This document shows positions 1 through 11,500 of a DNA stretch of 64,000 nt, piece by piece. Source of the DNA: Mytilus trossulus (lineage: Eukaryota > Mollusca > Bivalvia > Mytilida > Mytilidae); the NCBI RefSeq assembly GCF_036588685.1, contig NC_086380.1, forward strand, positions 67,654,180 through 67,718,179, written 5' to 3'. The translations under genes and the position numbers were made by a program. Each line of letters opens with the position of its first letter. Position 1 is the stretch's first letter. The notes beneath the pieces were generated by a model, which saw only the letters and a list, made by a program, of their open reading frames with translations, ran no database searches and was not told the origin of the DNA.

Positions 1-478
1 CGTATACATATATAATGTTTATAGGAATATATATATATATCTACTGAAATTTCACATGTCAAGTACAAAATTAATGTTTGAACCAATAAAATTGCTAGTT
101 TTTTGTTTCTGGTAAAATTTGATATTTTTTAAGTGTAAGTTTTTCCTCAAGATAAAGTCTTATGGAGTTGTATCTTAGTGTACGCTTCAACATCGGTGTA
201 CACATTGTAAGTTTGAGGAACTCCACTAATGTACAGTCAAACTCGTTAATATAATTTCTGAAAGAATATGGTACAGACATCCCATTCAACCTAAGCAATA
301 TGCACATATTAACATGATTGTACTGATCAGCTGTAAGATATTCAATCGTCTATACACATTTGACATTTTACCGATTGTGGGTTGTTATCTCATGTTTCTT
401 CTGATTTTCAAATGAGATGTTGTGTACATAATTTATCATGATTTGTTGAATTGATGAGTTGTCTATTATGTTTTACAG
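1..478. other. Intron or upstream non-coding sequence
   Basis: AT-rich sequence with no convincing coding potential. It ends in a pyrimidine-rich tract and an acag acceptor just before the lectin-like exon, so at least its right end is probably intronic. Confidence 0.4.
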
Positions 479-603
479 TTGAAAACGCTGACTCCCAAGA
501 TTTCTGTGTCTCTATTGGATTAGAAACTAAACCACCCACTTTCTCGATATGGGTTAAGGAAGATTGTAACGATAGCCGTTTGTTTGTATGCGAAGTATCT
601 CCG
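479..603 (+). CDS. C-type-lectin-like gene, penultimate exon (C-terminal part of the domain)
   Basis: In frame, with the first base supplied by the previous exon (phase 1), this exon reads a peptide with a Trp, then EDCNDSRLFVCEV. This fits the end of a C-type lectin domain, where a W precedes the pattern C...(F/I)CE carrying the last two disulfide cysteines. It has a polypyrimidine tract and AG at 477-478, and a GT donor at 604-605. Joining to 1673 keeps the frame and gives a stop eight codons later. Lectin-like domains bind carbohydrate or protein ligands, usually as secreted or membrane-anchored proteins, and are strongly expanded in bivalves. The earlier exons, and therefore the signal peptide and sugar-binding loop, lie left of the window. 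The assignment rests on a short segment. Confidence 0.5.
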
Positions 604-1672
604 GTTAGTTTGACACATATTTAATAAATCTTTTTGGAAGCATTTTTGAATAATAAAGTAACAAGCACATGCATGTATAGATTAATCAATCATAACGTAA
701 AATCAGTTTGACCTTTTGCAAAATAAATGCTTTCATTGTTGAAGGCCGTATATTGACCTATAATGATGTACTTTTAAAAAATTGTTATTTGGATGGAGAG
801 TTGTCTCATTGTCACTCACACCACATCTTCCTATATTTATAAAACTAATTAGAAAATTGTAAAGCATATTGTAATAAATAATGATATATGAATGTTTTCT
901 ATTTCTGAAGGTTTTTTTGTCTATTGTAAACTTTTTACGGACGAGAAAGATAAGTTGAGGAAAAATTACCGATACTAAACTTTTATATTACAGATACAAG
1001 AGCGATTTCAAATATGATATTTATTAAAAAATCTAAGAAAAACTAATTTTATGTATCAATGAATTATTGACTTTAATTGTACTTGTTTTTGATTTTTGAA
1101 TCAGTTAAAAAAAGGAAATTCTATAAGTAGTAAAATAACTGACAACAAATATTTAAAAAAAAACACATGTTTTTTTTTTAAATCAGGCCAAAAATATTCA
1201 AATTTCAGATTAAGTTTGACCACTAAAGTAGACATATTTGTTTAAGGTTAATTTAGGTTAAAAAATCCTTAATTCAAATTGTTTTTGACATAATTACCTT
1301 AGGCCGCCATTCACGAACTAAAGTTTTTATATTGATGAATTCTATATCAAAATTGGAATATTTTTTTTACATCATATTTTTGATTGTAAGTGTAGACCAA
1401 GGTGTTTCTAAAGCTTTTAGGTGTAACAATTGCACATAATCGTCATTTTTTGATAAAATGGTCAAAATTACCTTTTTGGAGAACATTATATACTTGATGA
1501 GAAGAACTGATATATTTAGCATTAAGAAATTTGACAAAGACCCATTCTGAACCCAATTGTGACCTTTTTGGTGTAGTTTTATAAAGTTGATATTTTAGGC
1601 CATTGTGTGCCTACCGTTTACCTTGTCCGCTGCTTTTATTAAGTCTGAACATTATCATGTTTTCTATTTCAG
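604..1672 (+). other. Putative intron of the lectin-like gene
   Basis: GT...AG intron between the two lectin-like exons. It contains a copy (about 742-838) of an interspersed family ending in the 'gtctcattg...caccacatctt' motif, which recurs at 3405-3475, 33100-33245, 39540-39780 (minus) and 53700-53815. The rest is AT-rich with no coding signal seen. Confidence 0.4.
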
Positions 1673-1696
1673 ACGACAACCTGTCCTGTTCCATAG
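1673..1696 (+). CDS. C-type-lectin-like gene, last coding exon
   Basis: After a pyrimidine-rich tract and cag (1670-1672) the frame from the upstream exon continues as PTTTCPVP and stops at TAG 1694-1696. A short tail with one extra Cys after the lectin fold is plausible. It is followed 43 nt later by a poly(A) signal. Confidence 0.4.
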   Translation, partial: TTTCPVP

Positions 1697-1738
1697 TCAT
1701 ACTCATACCAACAGACGAGTATTTCTGATGCAAAATGA

Positions 1739-1744
1739 AATAAA
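1739..1744 (+). terminator. Poly(A) signal AATAAA of the lectin-like gene
   Basis: Canonical AATAAA 43 nt after the predicted stop codon, with a T-rich stretch about 25-40 nt further on. This fits the 3' end of the lectin-like transcript. Confidence 0.5.
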
Positions 1745-1860
1745 ATAATAGATTGAAATTATCTTGATTTATTGTTTAATTTTTCAGCAATTATAACGAT
1801 CTCTTCCTGTTATTCCTTGATTCTGCACGTTTGTTTTCGATGATGAACAAATAATCTAAC

Positions 1861-2240
1861 CAGTGATACCAGCACTAAAATTTAGCATTTTCGTTAGACG
1901 TGCATTGCATCATCAGCAACGCTAGAATATAAAAAAAGTTAAAAAGACCCCCCCAAAAAATACAAAGTTCAAGAGTATTGATGATCGAAAATTGAAAATA
2001 ACCTCATCATAGATGCCAGGATTGTAATTTATCGTTTATCATAGACGTGCATTTCGTCTTCAAAAGATCTATCAGTGACGCTCGAATCTAGAAAAAAAAG
2101 AAGTTGAAGAGCATGGGGAATGAAAAATCTATCACTAGGATAGTGATTACCTCGAGGAATAAAATATCTACCAGCAGTTGCATCGACCCAGTGGTTGTAA
2201 ATAACCTCATTATAGATACCATGACTGAACTTTAGTAGAT
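1861..2240 (-). repeat. Degenerate retrozyme-family repeats
   Basis: Read on the minus strand, this holds decayed copies of the hammerhead-containing family: a 'gcgtcactgat...gacgaaatgc' block at about 2040-2090, another at 1885-1920, and at 2165-2200 the 'ccactgggtcgatg' body module. The catalytic cores carry insertions or substitutions, so none looks active. Confidence 0.55.
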
Positions 2241-2344
2241 TTTTTAATAAATATTATATTTGAAATTGCTTTTCTATATGTGACATGTATATCATCGTTA
2301 ACTTTTCCTTAAAAAGTAAAAACACAAAAATACTGAACTCCGAG

Positions 2345-2455
2345 AAATATTCAAAAAGGAAAATCAAAAATCAAAAGGCAAAATCAAAAGTCCAAACACA
2401 TCAAACGAATGGATAACAACTGTCATATTCCTGACTTGGTACAGGCATTTTCTAA
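2345..2455 (+). repeat. Interspersed repeat shared with 60365-60455
   Basis: The segment around 'ggataacaactgtcatatt' and its preceding 'caaaatcaaaag...aaacacatcaaa' recurs at 60395-60450. No coding capacity. Confidence 0.6.
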
Positions 2456-2585
2456 TGTAGAAAATGGTGTATTGAACCTGGTTTTATAGCTAAATTATCG
2501 TACTCTTTGTTTAATTTTTCACTATTGTTAACAAACCCTTCAGAAATAGAAACCATTCAAATATCATTATTCATTATAACATGAG

Positions 2586-2830
2586 CAACACGAATGGTAC
2601 CACAGGAGGAGCAGGATCTGTTTATCCTTCCGGTGCACATGAGACCACCCCCAGTTTTTGGTGCAGTTCGTGTTTCTTATTTTTTAGTTTTCTGTGTTGA
2701 GTCATGTGTACTTTTGTTTGTCTTTTTCATTTTTAGCCATGCCGTTGTCAGTTTATTTTCGATTTATGAGTTTGATTGTCACGCTAATATCTTTCGTCTC
2801 TCTTTTAGTATTTGCGCCATATTTGCGTTT
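2586..2830 (+). repeat. 3'UTR remnant of the full-length Naiad family
   Basis: Diverged copy of the 3' UTR seen at 57985-58209: an 'acgaatggtaccacaggagg...caggatctg' start, then 'ttttagccatgccgttgtcag' and 'gagtttgattgtc'. The small open frame across it also occurs in the other copies and is not a gene. A solo 3' end fits 5'-truncated insertion. Confidence 0.65.
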
Positions 2831-3880
2831 CGTTAACTAAAGTCTCATAAGTGACGCTTGAATCTAATCAAAATGTCGAAAGGCCAAAAAAAATACAAAG
2901 TTGAAGACCCTTGAGAACCACACATTCCTAAAGGTTTGGCAAAATACAGCTTAAAAGAAAACTGAGGTAGAAAAGACACATCACATAGAGAATTAATGTT
3001 ATATTATGTGGTGGAGGATACGCCAAAGTACAAACTTATCTGATTGTATTAAAAAAACTATTTTTCAAGATTTTTCGGCCATTGTATCGTTATGTATACG
3101 AACAACAGTCTGTAAAATGAAATCGATCAAAAATAGATATTATAAGTGACCTATTGTCCAATTAATCAGACTGAAACTATAACTTGATTTGAAACAAAGT
3201 GTACACAACTTAAAATTTTAAAATCATAATAAGCATACTGTTCTATGTCAGGAGCTTGTGTTTCAGTGATTGTCGTTTATTGGTGTGGTTCATATTTGTT
3301 TATCGTTTTGTTATAGTAATTTTTGGCTTTTTATAGTTCACTGTTTGATGTGAGTTAATTCTCCGTTATGTATATCGTACTATTACCAATACAAGTTAAC
3401 TTTAAATGAACTATAACTTGGACGGAGAGCTGTCTCATTGACACCCATAGTGCATCTTTTAATTTATAGATGTACTCAGTTTTATCTTTATATAATCACT
3501 ACTTCATCTGTTTATGGTTAATTTCTTAGACTGAACACACCATCCAATTTATAATCATGGTACTTTTGAAAACTAAATCCATAAGAAACAGAATACTAAG
3601 CATGCGAAGGGTCAAACTGTACTTGAACCATGATCAAACATAGTCATCTTTAACCCACAAAAAAAAAAAAAACTTGTATGTGTATTCAACTTTCAGTGGA
3701 TTTGACTTACTCTACACTTTTGCAATGATTACACAGAGAAACCACATAATTCGAATTAGTTGATGACACTAAAACTTCATCATCAACTATAACCAAAATA
3801 TTTACCATAAACATAAACAGACGGATGAACAGACGTTAAATTTTTTTAAGATAATGACTTAACTTTGAATTTTTCGAAAA
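2831..3880. other. No gene seen
   Basis: AT-rich. It contains a 3405-3475 fragment of the 'ggagagctgtctcattg' interspersed family and a decayed hammerhead-like block at about 2833-2865. Nothing else is recognised. Confidence 0.4.
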
Positions 3881-4085
3881 ACAAAGGATTTTCCTATCCC
3901 AGGCATACATTACCTTAGACTGTTTGGCACAACTTTTTGAAATGTTGGATTCTCAATGCTAATTAACTTTATACTTGGCTTTATACATATTTTGATATGA
4001 TCGTCACTTTTGAGTCTTATGTAGACGAAACGCGCGTCTGGCGTACTAAATTATAAATCTGGTACCTTTGATAAGTACCGATTAT
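3881..4085 (+). repeat. Retrozyme-family copy with broken hammerhead
   Basis: Carries the family's 'aaggattttcctatccc' region and then the hammerhead block at 4001-4047. Stems II and III are preserved, but the first core strand reads CTTTTGA instead of CTGANGA, two substitutions in invariant positions, so self-cleavage is not expected. Confidence 0.65.
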
Positions 4086-4660
4086 CATGTTGTCTACATG
4101 TTGATATTGTTGAATATCAGCTGCGAGTCACAATGTGAAGCTTTTTTTCGAGTGACCGCAGTGAAAGAGATCTAAAAGCCTTCATAGTGTGTCGATCAGC
4201 TGATATTTTACAATATCAACCTGCAGATAACCTGATAATTGATTAAAAGGGCGGCATTTGCCTCTTTTGGAAGTGTTTTCTTAGTTTCAGCAGCAACCGG
4301 AAGATGACTTGACAAAGTCATGATGTGCTACTTAAGAGCTGGGGAGAGTGATTCAATTAGTGAGATGACCGATAACTATATCTATCGGCGACGGAGCATA
4401 ACAAAATCTCAGTCGTGAAAAGAGTAACATGTCAGTTTTGTGTCGATCACCATAAACGAAATCTTGAGATTTTCAAACATAAAGTATAAGGTATAGTGCA
4501 AATAGTAGTGTATATTAAAAAAATATTGCGATGTTTATATTATTGCGAAAAAATCCAACAGGGTTACAATCGAAATAATTCAAACTCGCATTTGGACATT
4601 TTTTATATGAATTGAACAGGATTTTTCAAAAATTTACCAAAATTGACATTATATCCGGCT
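4086..4660. other. No gene seen
   Basis: Non-coding. Short inverted segments around 4098-4130 and 4195-4225 ('gttgatattgt..atatcagctg' and its complement) could be ends of a small decayed element. Not identified. Confidence 0.3.
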
Positions 4661-4664
4661 CATC

Positions 4665-4850
4665 TGATATCACCTCTAGTTTTTTGTTGGGGTGTGTGTT
4701 GTTTATTCTTTAGTTTTCAATGTTGTGTCATGTGTACTATTATTTGTCCGTGTGTCTGTTTGTCTTTTTCATTTTAAGCCATAGCTTTGTCAGTTTTTTT
4801 TCGATTGATGAGTTTGACTTTTCCTTTGGTATCTGCGCCCCCTTTTAGTC
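4665..4850 (+). repeat. 3'UTR remnant of the full-length Naiad family
   Basis: Diverged copy of the same 3' UTR as at 58020-58209, including 'tttttgttggggtgtgtgtt', 'gttgtgtcatgtgtact' and 'gatgagtttgac'. Confidence 0.6.
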
Positions 4851-7616
4851 TTAAATGACAAAATCGCAATAATAAATGCACACAATCATTTCTGAATTTA
4901 AAGTATTTTAATATCTGTTACAAGAAAACAGATAAAACCATATTATCAAAGTCTACATAAGTTCGATATGTTCTCGATCTATTGCCAAATCTGCTTCAAA
5001 CCGTTCCAATAAACTCTGATATAAAGTGGAGGCTTCTAACGCATCTGTTGGAGTCGATAAAAATACTGTAACAGTAATATTTTTATTCTATTGTATTTCT
5101 TGTCCCATTTCAAGGGAACACCTTATGTTTTTCTCCATTCTGTCACTTCATAATAGAGACATTAAAGCCCTGTGTAAGGTCAAAGAATTGAACGCATACT
5201 ATATTATTTTGTGCGCACAATATGTTTTAGTTGTTCGCACACTTTACAATTTTGTGGGCACATTTTATTTAAGTTGCGCACACAATATAATTTGTTTTCT
5301 TTGCAAATCCCTAGCGGGGCTCCGTAGTGTTTCAAAAAAATGGTTTATCATATGTTAAATTTTAAAGTGTTTGCTTCCTAAACGTTTTCCTCTTCAGCTC
5401 AAAACAGGAATCCGTTTGTATGACGCTACACTCTATGAAAAACGTGCAGTAGTCAGCGGAAACCAACTTACCTCAGCTCGATGACCTTCGTGTTAGCGAC
5501 AATTTACCCTGGAAGTTGTCTTATTGACAGTTTTTTCCGGGTTGGAATTAATAAGCTATAAGGTGTATCTGTGGAGTGTAACAGGGTAAATAAAAGGAAC
5601 TGGCAATATTCATCAGCTGAGGGTTTGAAGCCTTTTAGGGAAAAAGAGGGGGAAGGTCATTGCCACAATTATGATACTACTGGGGGTATCAAAATTATAA
5701 CTTTACTGAGGGTCACACAATTCAAGTTTTATGTCTGACAAGTTTATCAATTGTTGGCGATGTTGAACAGAGTCTGCAATCACTAAAATAACTACTGTCT
5801 CTGAATCTGTAATACTATACAGGGTGTTACTAAATGGCGAAAACGGAATACGGCACGGAAACGGAAACGGAAACGAAAGAAAAAGTATTATGGACGGAAT
5901 TTGAGTAAAAAATGGCGAAAACTACGGAAATCTTTTAAGACTGAATTAACAAAATCACACATCAAACCTAGAGGGTATAAATAGTAGGTGTCGATCATGT
6001 ATATTTTTCCTCCAATCAGGTGTCCTGCTATACAGATAAATCCAAACAAATATCGCTATGCTGTATTTGTATACTATACAGATATCGATAACCTGCGTGA
6101 CATCAACATGTGTATTGCAGTCACATTCCAATGGCGTATTGTTTGACCTGGTGCGAATTAACGTTTACTTTTATCGTTCTGTTTGTTTTCAAACAATTCT
6201 TTGTAGCATAAGAATTACACCAATTTTCTGATAACATACACACATGAACAGCAGTACTCATCTGTACGATGACAATTGTCAATTTTGAAGCTTGAACGTG
6301 TAATATTGTGTTACAAAATCAAACATGTCACCTTCAGAATGAATATTTCAGGAATGTCAAGTCTGAAGCGTTGGACAATTTGTACACTTCTGTTCCAAAT
6401 TAGACAATGTTTTGTCATTTGTTTTTACTATTACCATTAGTTGGTATGTTTATAAAATAGACAATTATTCACCTTGAGCGATGTATTATTTTTGACCATT
6501 CAAAATTCTTCTTTTTTTTGCAAACCTATCTTCAGCTGAAAATGTGAATGTGTGATTTTATTATTACTACGTGGGCCTCAAGGGATTTCAAATAAAAAAT
6601 ACTTGCAAAAATGTAAGTTTTGGGGTTTTTCAAAGCAAAAACAATATACAGAAGGAATTGCAAGATAAGGACAATAACTGTCTAGTTTTGTTAAACATCA
6701 GTTGTATTTGTACTAGCCTAGAAGTATGAGTAATAGCTCGTTAAAACATGCATTACACCCTTTTCTCAGCCGCGCACAAATACAGCTGATATTTAAAGAC
6801 ACTAAACTATTGTCTATATATGGCACTCACACCACATCTCCCTATATCTATTGAATAGATACATGACAAAATCTCTTTATATTTTGAAAAAAACATAACA
6901 GCTGGAAAAATCTAGGGGGTTTAAAGAGCATGTGCCGATTATCTATGTATATGTAATTATTGTTTATCTTGCATAGCTAACTTTTTTATGTTTCCAGTTT
7001 CTTATATAAACTTTAGTTTTTACCCAAATTAAAGTGCAAACACATAAAGAGTCTACTCACTATTTCTACAACTTTTTTGAAGTCTTGTCTTGCGGATTAA
7101 TTATTCTTTTCAAAGTGTCTATCTATTTCAAAATAATCTGGATAAATACCAAACAAAAAATTAGAAGAAATCATGACAAAGCAAAATATTATTAACGAGT
7201 CGACCAGAAGAAAACTTCCGTCACAGAACAGAAGCAATGAATTAACCATTAAGGTGTAATACCACCAAATTATAGAACGTCACATCCGATTGCATACGAA
7301 AATAGGTCGAAACAAATATTCCTTTGAATTTGACAGTTGTTTGTAATTAATCCTACATTTTATTGCAGTACATTAATATATCTGTTTCATAAACAGTATT
7401 TCAAAGCACCATTATTTTTTTATTTGGCATTTCTATAGATTTTTTTGTAAAATTGAGGTTACATGGTTATTTTAACTTGTTCCCAGGTTAAATAAGGGGT
7501 GAAATGTGATTGCTTAACTTCCAGTGATGGTTATGTTCTTATATGCATTGATTTGATGTGAAATTCTTTCTATAGTACTGGACAGGATAAAACTTCACTC
7601 GTGCCAAGTATTTCTT
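4851..7616. other. No gene seen; minor repeats
   Basis: About 2.8 kb without credible coding sequence. A purine-rich block at about 5835-5945 repeats 'acggaaacgg' and 'atggcgaaaac'. 6815-6850 is a fragment of the 'actcacaccacatc' family. 'gcgcacacaat' and 'gttcgcacac' motifs recur at 5210-5290. Nothing else is identified. Confidence 0.35.
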
Positions 7617-8506
7617 TATTTACACCAGTGGGGACTGATAGAAGAACCAAGCTGCAAGTTATGTGGTGAACGAGGTACTATGGCACATATACTTTCAGGC
7701 TGCAAGGTTGCTCTGACACAGGGAAGGTATCGATGGCGACACGACAAGGTCCTAAAACATCTAGCAGAAATCCTTGATATAGAGAGAAAAAAGAAGAGAC
7801 CATCAAAAACAGAGGCAAAACAGATCAGATTCGTTAAAGAGGGAGATACTGGACATGCAACAAAGTCTCAACAGCACTTCATCTTGGACAAGGGCAGTGA
7901 TTGGAACATGAGAGCTGACATTGGAAAGAAGCTTGTGTTTCCAGAATGCGTACAGACAACCCTACGCCCAGACATTGTAGTGTGGTCACAGCCGTCAAAG
8001 ATGATAGTTGCAATAGAACTGACAGTTCCTTGGGAAGAGAGATGTGAAGAGGCATACCAGCGGAAGAAGGAAAAGTATACAGAGCTGATGACAACATGTA
8101 GAGAGAGAGGTTGGAAAGCATGGCTTTTCCCAGTAGAAGTAGGCTGCAGAGGTTTTCCTGCACAGTCAGTATGGAGGATGCTACAGGCAATGGGAATAGT
8201 TGGAAAAGCAAGAAAGACAGCAGTAAGACAGCTAGGGGAAGCAGCAGAGCGTTCATCTTGCTGGTTATGGCATCGCCGAGATGATCTGAGCTGGAAGCCG
8301 AGTGCTGATGAGTAGAGGTTTGGCCACCTCTACTGACCCGCCAACCGGAGGATGTAATGGTACAGGGTCGAAACATCTGGTGAAGGTTGGAACCATCTGA
8401 AGACATCAAAGCACCCGGCAGAGAGCGACAGGGATTCAAATATGAAGAAAGATGAGCAGTCAAGAGAATATGACAGCAGAAAAGCAGAATACCATCATCT
8501 GTAAGT
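7617..8506 (+). pseudogene. 5'-truncated R2-like retrotransposon copy (3' end only)
   Basis: This segment repeats 11392-12286 almost base for base. I found one difference, a T/G at 8119/11899. It contains the last ~211 codons (the CCHC-type finger remnant and the restriction-like endonuclease) plus the 3' UTR. It lacks the RT, so it cannot be autonomous. It abuts the 5' leader of the full-length copy with no spacer, giving a head-to-tail arrangement. The near-identity implies very recent insertion or duplication. The open frame from 7680 is the residual endonuclease reading frame. Confidence 0.85.
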
Positions 8507-11500
8507 AATAATCATTTCTTCTGGGAAACCAGTGACCGTCAGGAAAGGCTGAATGGAGACTGGGGAAGACCAGTGACGCTGGAGAGACAGCTGACAACCG
8601 GGAACAGACTGGTATGGGCACTTGGGGTCAGCTACCCTTAGTGTGGTTTCCGTGAGGGAACACCAAAGACAGCTACTACACAGAATAAAGAATTATACCC
8701 CCAGAGTCTCCCGAGAGGGGGGGAGGATGAGAGGCTCAACCAAACAGATCAAACGGCAACGACTAGGAAACGAAAACGGACAACGACACAGATGGTGCAA
8801 ACAACTTTGACAGGAGAGAAGGCAGAAGCTAAATGCCATTGTGGAAAGATCTGCAAGAACCAAAGAGGCTTAAAGATCCACCAGTCAAGGTCTGGATGCA
8901 GTCGAGGAATTGTTACAGAGCAGCGCACAGATTTATCTGGTGAGACGCAGGAGAATCCTAGCCAGGACACAAACCATAGCGCAAGGAATCTCTCAGCATC
9001 AGTCACATTCCACGACAGCAGTCAAAGCTTGAATGATGAGGAGCCTATTGCACAGCAAAGGCAAGAGACATCACATCAGAAAGAACGGATAGCATGGCCA
9101 AAGATGAACAGCGAAGCCCAATGGAGGAATCTGAACGATGATTTAGGAGTAATTCTAGAAACATCACTCCAAGGATGTGTTGAGAGGAGAATAGAAACAC
9201 TGACTACACTAGTATATAACATCGGGAAGGAGAGATTTGGTGTTGAGGAGAGAAAGGAAAGGAGTAACATCAAGCAGACGCCAAACAGGAGAGAACAGAA
9301 GATTAAACAGCTAAGGAAGGAGCTCAAAGACCTAAACAGAAGGTACAAGAAAAGCAATGAGATAGAGAAGTTGGGAATAGCTTGCATTACAGACAATGTC
9401 AGAGAGGAATTGAGAAGAACTAGAAGGGCAGAACAACTCAAGAATAGTAATAAGAAGAAAGCGAAAAATAGAGCAAACTTTATTAAGAATCCATACAACT
9501 ACACGAAAACACTGTTGGGTGGAGAAAGAACAGGGCATCTGCATTGTAGTAAGGAAGAAGTAGAGAAGTATCTGCATGAAACACACTCAGACAAAGAAAG
9601 AGAGACACCTTTGGGATATTGCCCAAGAGTTGAAGAAGAAAAACAACCAACGATAGAATTTGAAACAAAGGAACCAACATGGAAGGAAGTTTGTGAGGTG
9701 GTAAAAAAGGCAAGAACGGGATCAGCACCTGGGTACAGTGGTGTACCATACAAAGTCTACAAGAAATGCCCAAAGATACTTAGAAAACTGTGGCAGCTAT
9801 TCCGAATACTATGGAAAAAAGGAACCATTCCTGAGAGCTGGCAGAAAGCAGAAGGATGCTTTGTACCAAAAGAAAAGGATTCAAAAGATATCTCACAGTT
9901 TAGGACGATTTCATTGTTGAGCGTCGAGGGAAAAATCTACTTCTCTGTATTGGCAAACAGGATGACAAAGTATATGGTAGAGAACAGCTACATTGATACA
10001 TCTATGCAGAAAGGAGGTATTGCAGGGTTTTCAGGATGTGTAGAACATACAAGTGTCCTTAGCCAACTCATACATGAGGCAAAGACAGGAAAGAAGAACT
10101 TGGCAGTAGTCTGGTTAGATCTGGCAAATGCGTATGGATCAGTACCACACAAATTGATAGAGATGGCAATGGATCACTACCACATTCCAGAACACATCAA
10201 GAAAATAGTCTTAACGTATTTTGATGGAATACTGCTGCGATTTACTGTAGATAACAAGACCACAGCATGGCAGAAATTGGAGAAAGGAATAGTTACTGGT
10301 TGTACCATCTCACCAATACTATTCATTATGGGTATGAATATCATCATGAAGGCAGCAGAAAGAGAAACAAGAGGTCCAAAGACAGATTCAGGGATTTTTC
10401 TACCAGCAACAAGAGGGTTCATGGATGACCTTACAGTAACAACATCATCCCATATTCAAGCAAGATGGATACTGACAGCACTAGAAGAAGTAGTCACTTG
10501 GGCAAGGATGAAATTTAAACCAAGGAAATCAAGATCAATGATACTGAAAAAGGGGAAGATAACAACAAAGTTCCAGCTTAAGATCCAAGGGGACGAAATA
10601 CCAACAATAGTAGACAACCCTATAAAGTGCCTTGGAAAATGGTTTGATGATACCCTTAAAGACAATACCAGTGTGAAGACAGTACAAACTCAGGTTGTAG
10701 AATGGCTTAAGAAGGTAGATAAGAGTGGATTGCCTGGGAAGTTTAAGGCTTGGATATACCAACATGGGCTGTTACCAAGACTGACATGGCTTCTCATGAT
10801 CTATGAAATGACAGCAACAACAGTCGAAGCTATAGAGAGAAAGATAAACAGTCACCTAAGAAGATGGCTAGGAGTACCACCAAGTTTTACAGCCATAGGC
10901 CTTTACAGTAGATCATCACAACTACAACTACCTTTAACATCAACTTTGGAGGAATACAAGGTATCAAAGAGCAGACTTGTTATGACTCTCAGAGACTCGA
11001 AGGATAGCAAGATCAGTGAGGCAGGAATACAGACACGTACTGGACGTAAATGGTCAGCAAGAACTGCAGTCGATCAAGCAGAAAGTATTCTTCACCACAA
11101 AGACATAGTTGGCAACACCTGTACTGGTAGACAAGGCTTAGGAATGACACATTTCCAACAGTGGTCAAAGGCAACACCAAAAGAGAAGAGTAGCATGGTA
11201 CAGTCAGAAATAAGAACAGTAGAAGAAGAACAAAGAAGGGCAAAAGCAGTGGAGCTAAGCCGTCAAGGTGCATGGATGAAGTGGAACTTGCCAGAAAGAA
11301 AGATCACATGGGCAGAGTTATGGAGGATGGAACCATTCAGAATCTCATTCATGCTTAGGTCAGTGTACGATACACTTCCTTCCCCTTCAAATTTACACCA
11401 GTGGGGACTGATAGAAGAACCAAGCTGCAAGTTATGTGGTGAACGAGGTACTATGGCACATATACTTTCAGGCTGCAAGGTTGCTCTGACACAGGGAAGG

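Noticed and set aside
2594..2836. 80-codon open frame
   Set aside because: It falls in a Naiad 3' UTR remnant whose better copies (57991-58290, 54723-54923) show the same non-conserved frame.
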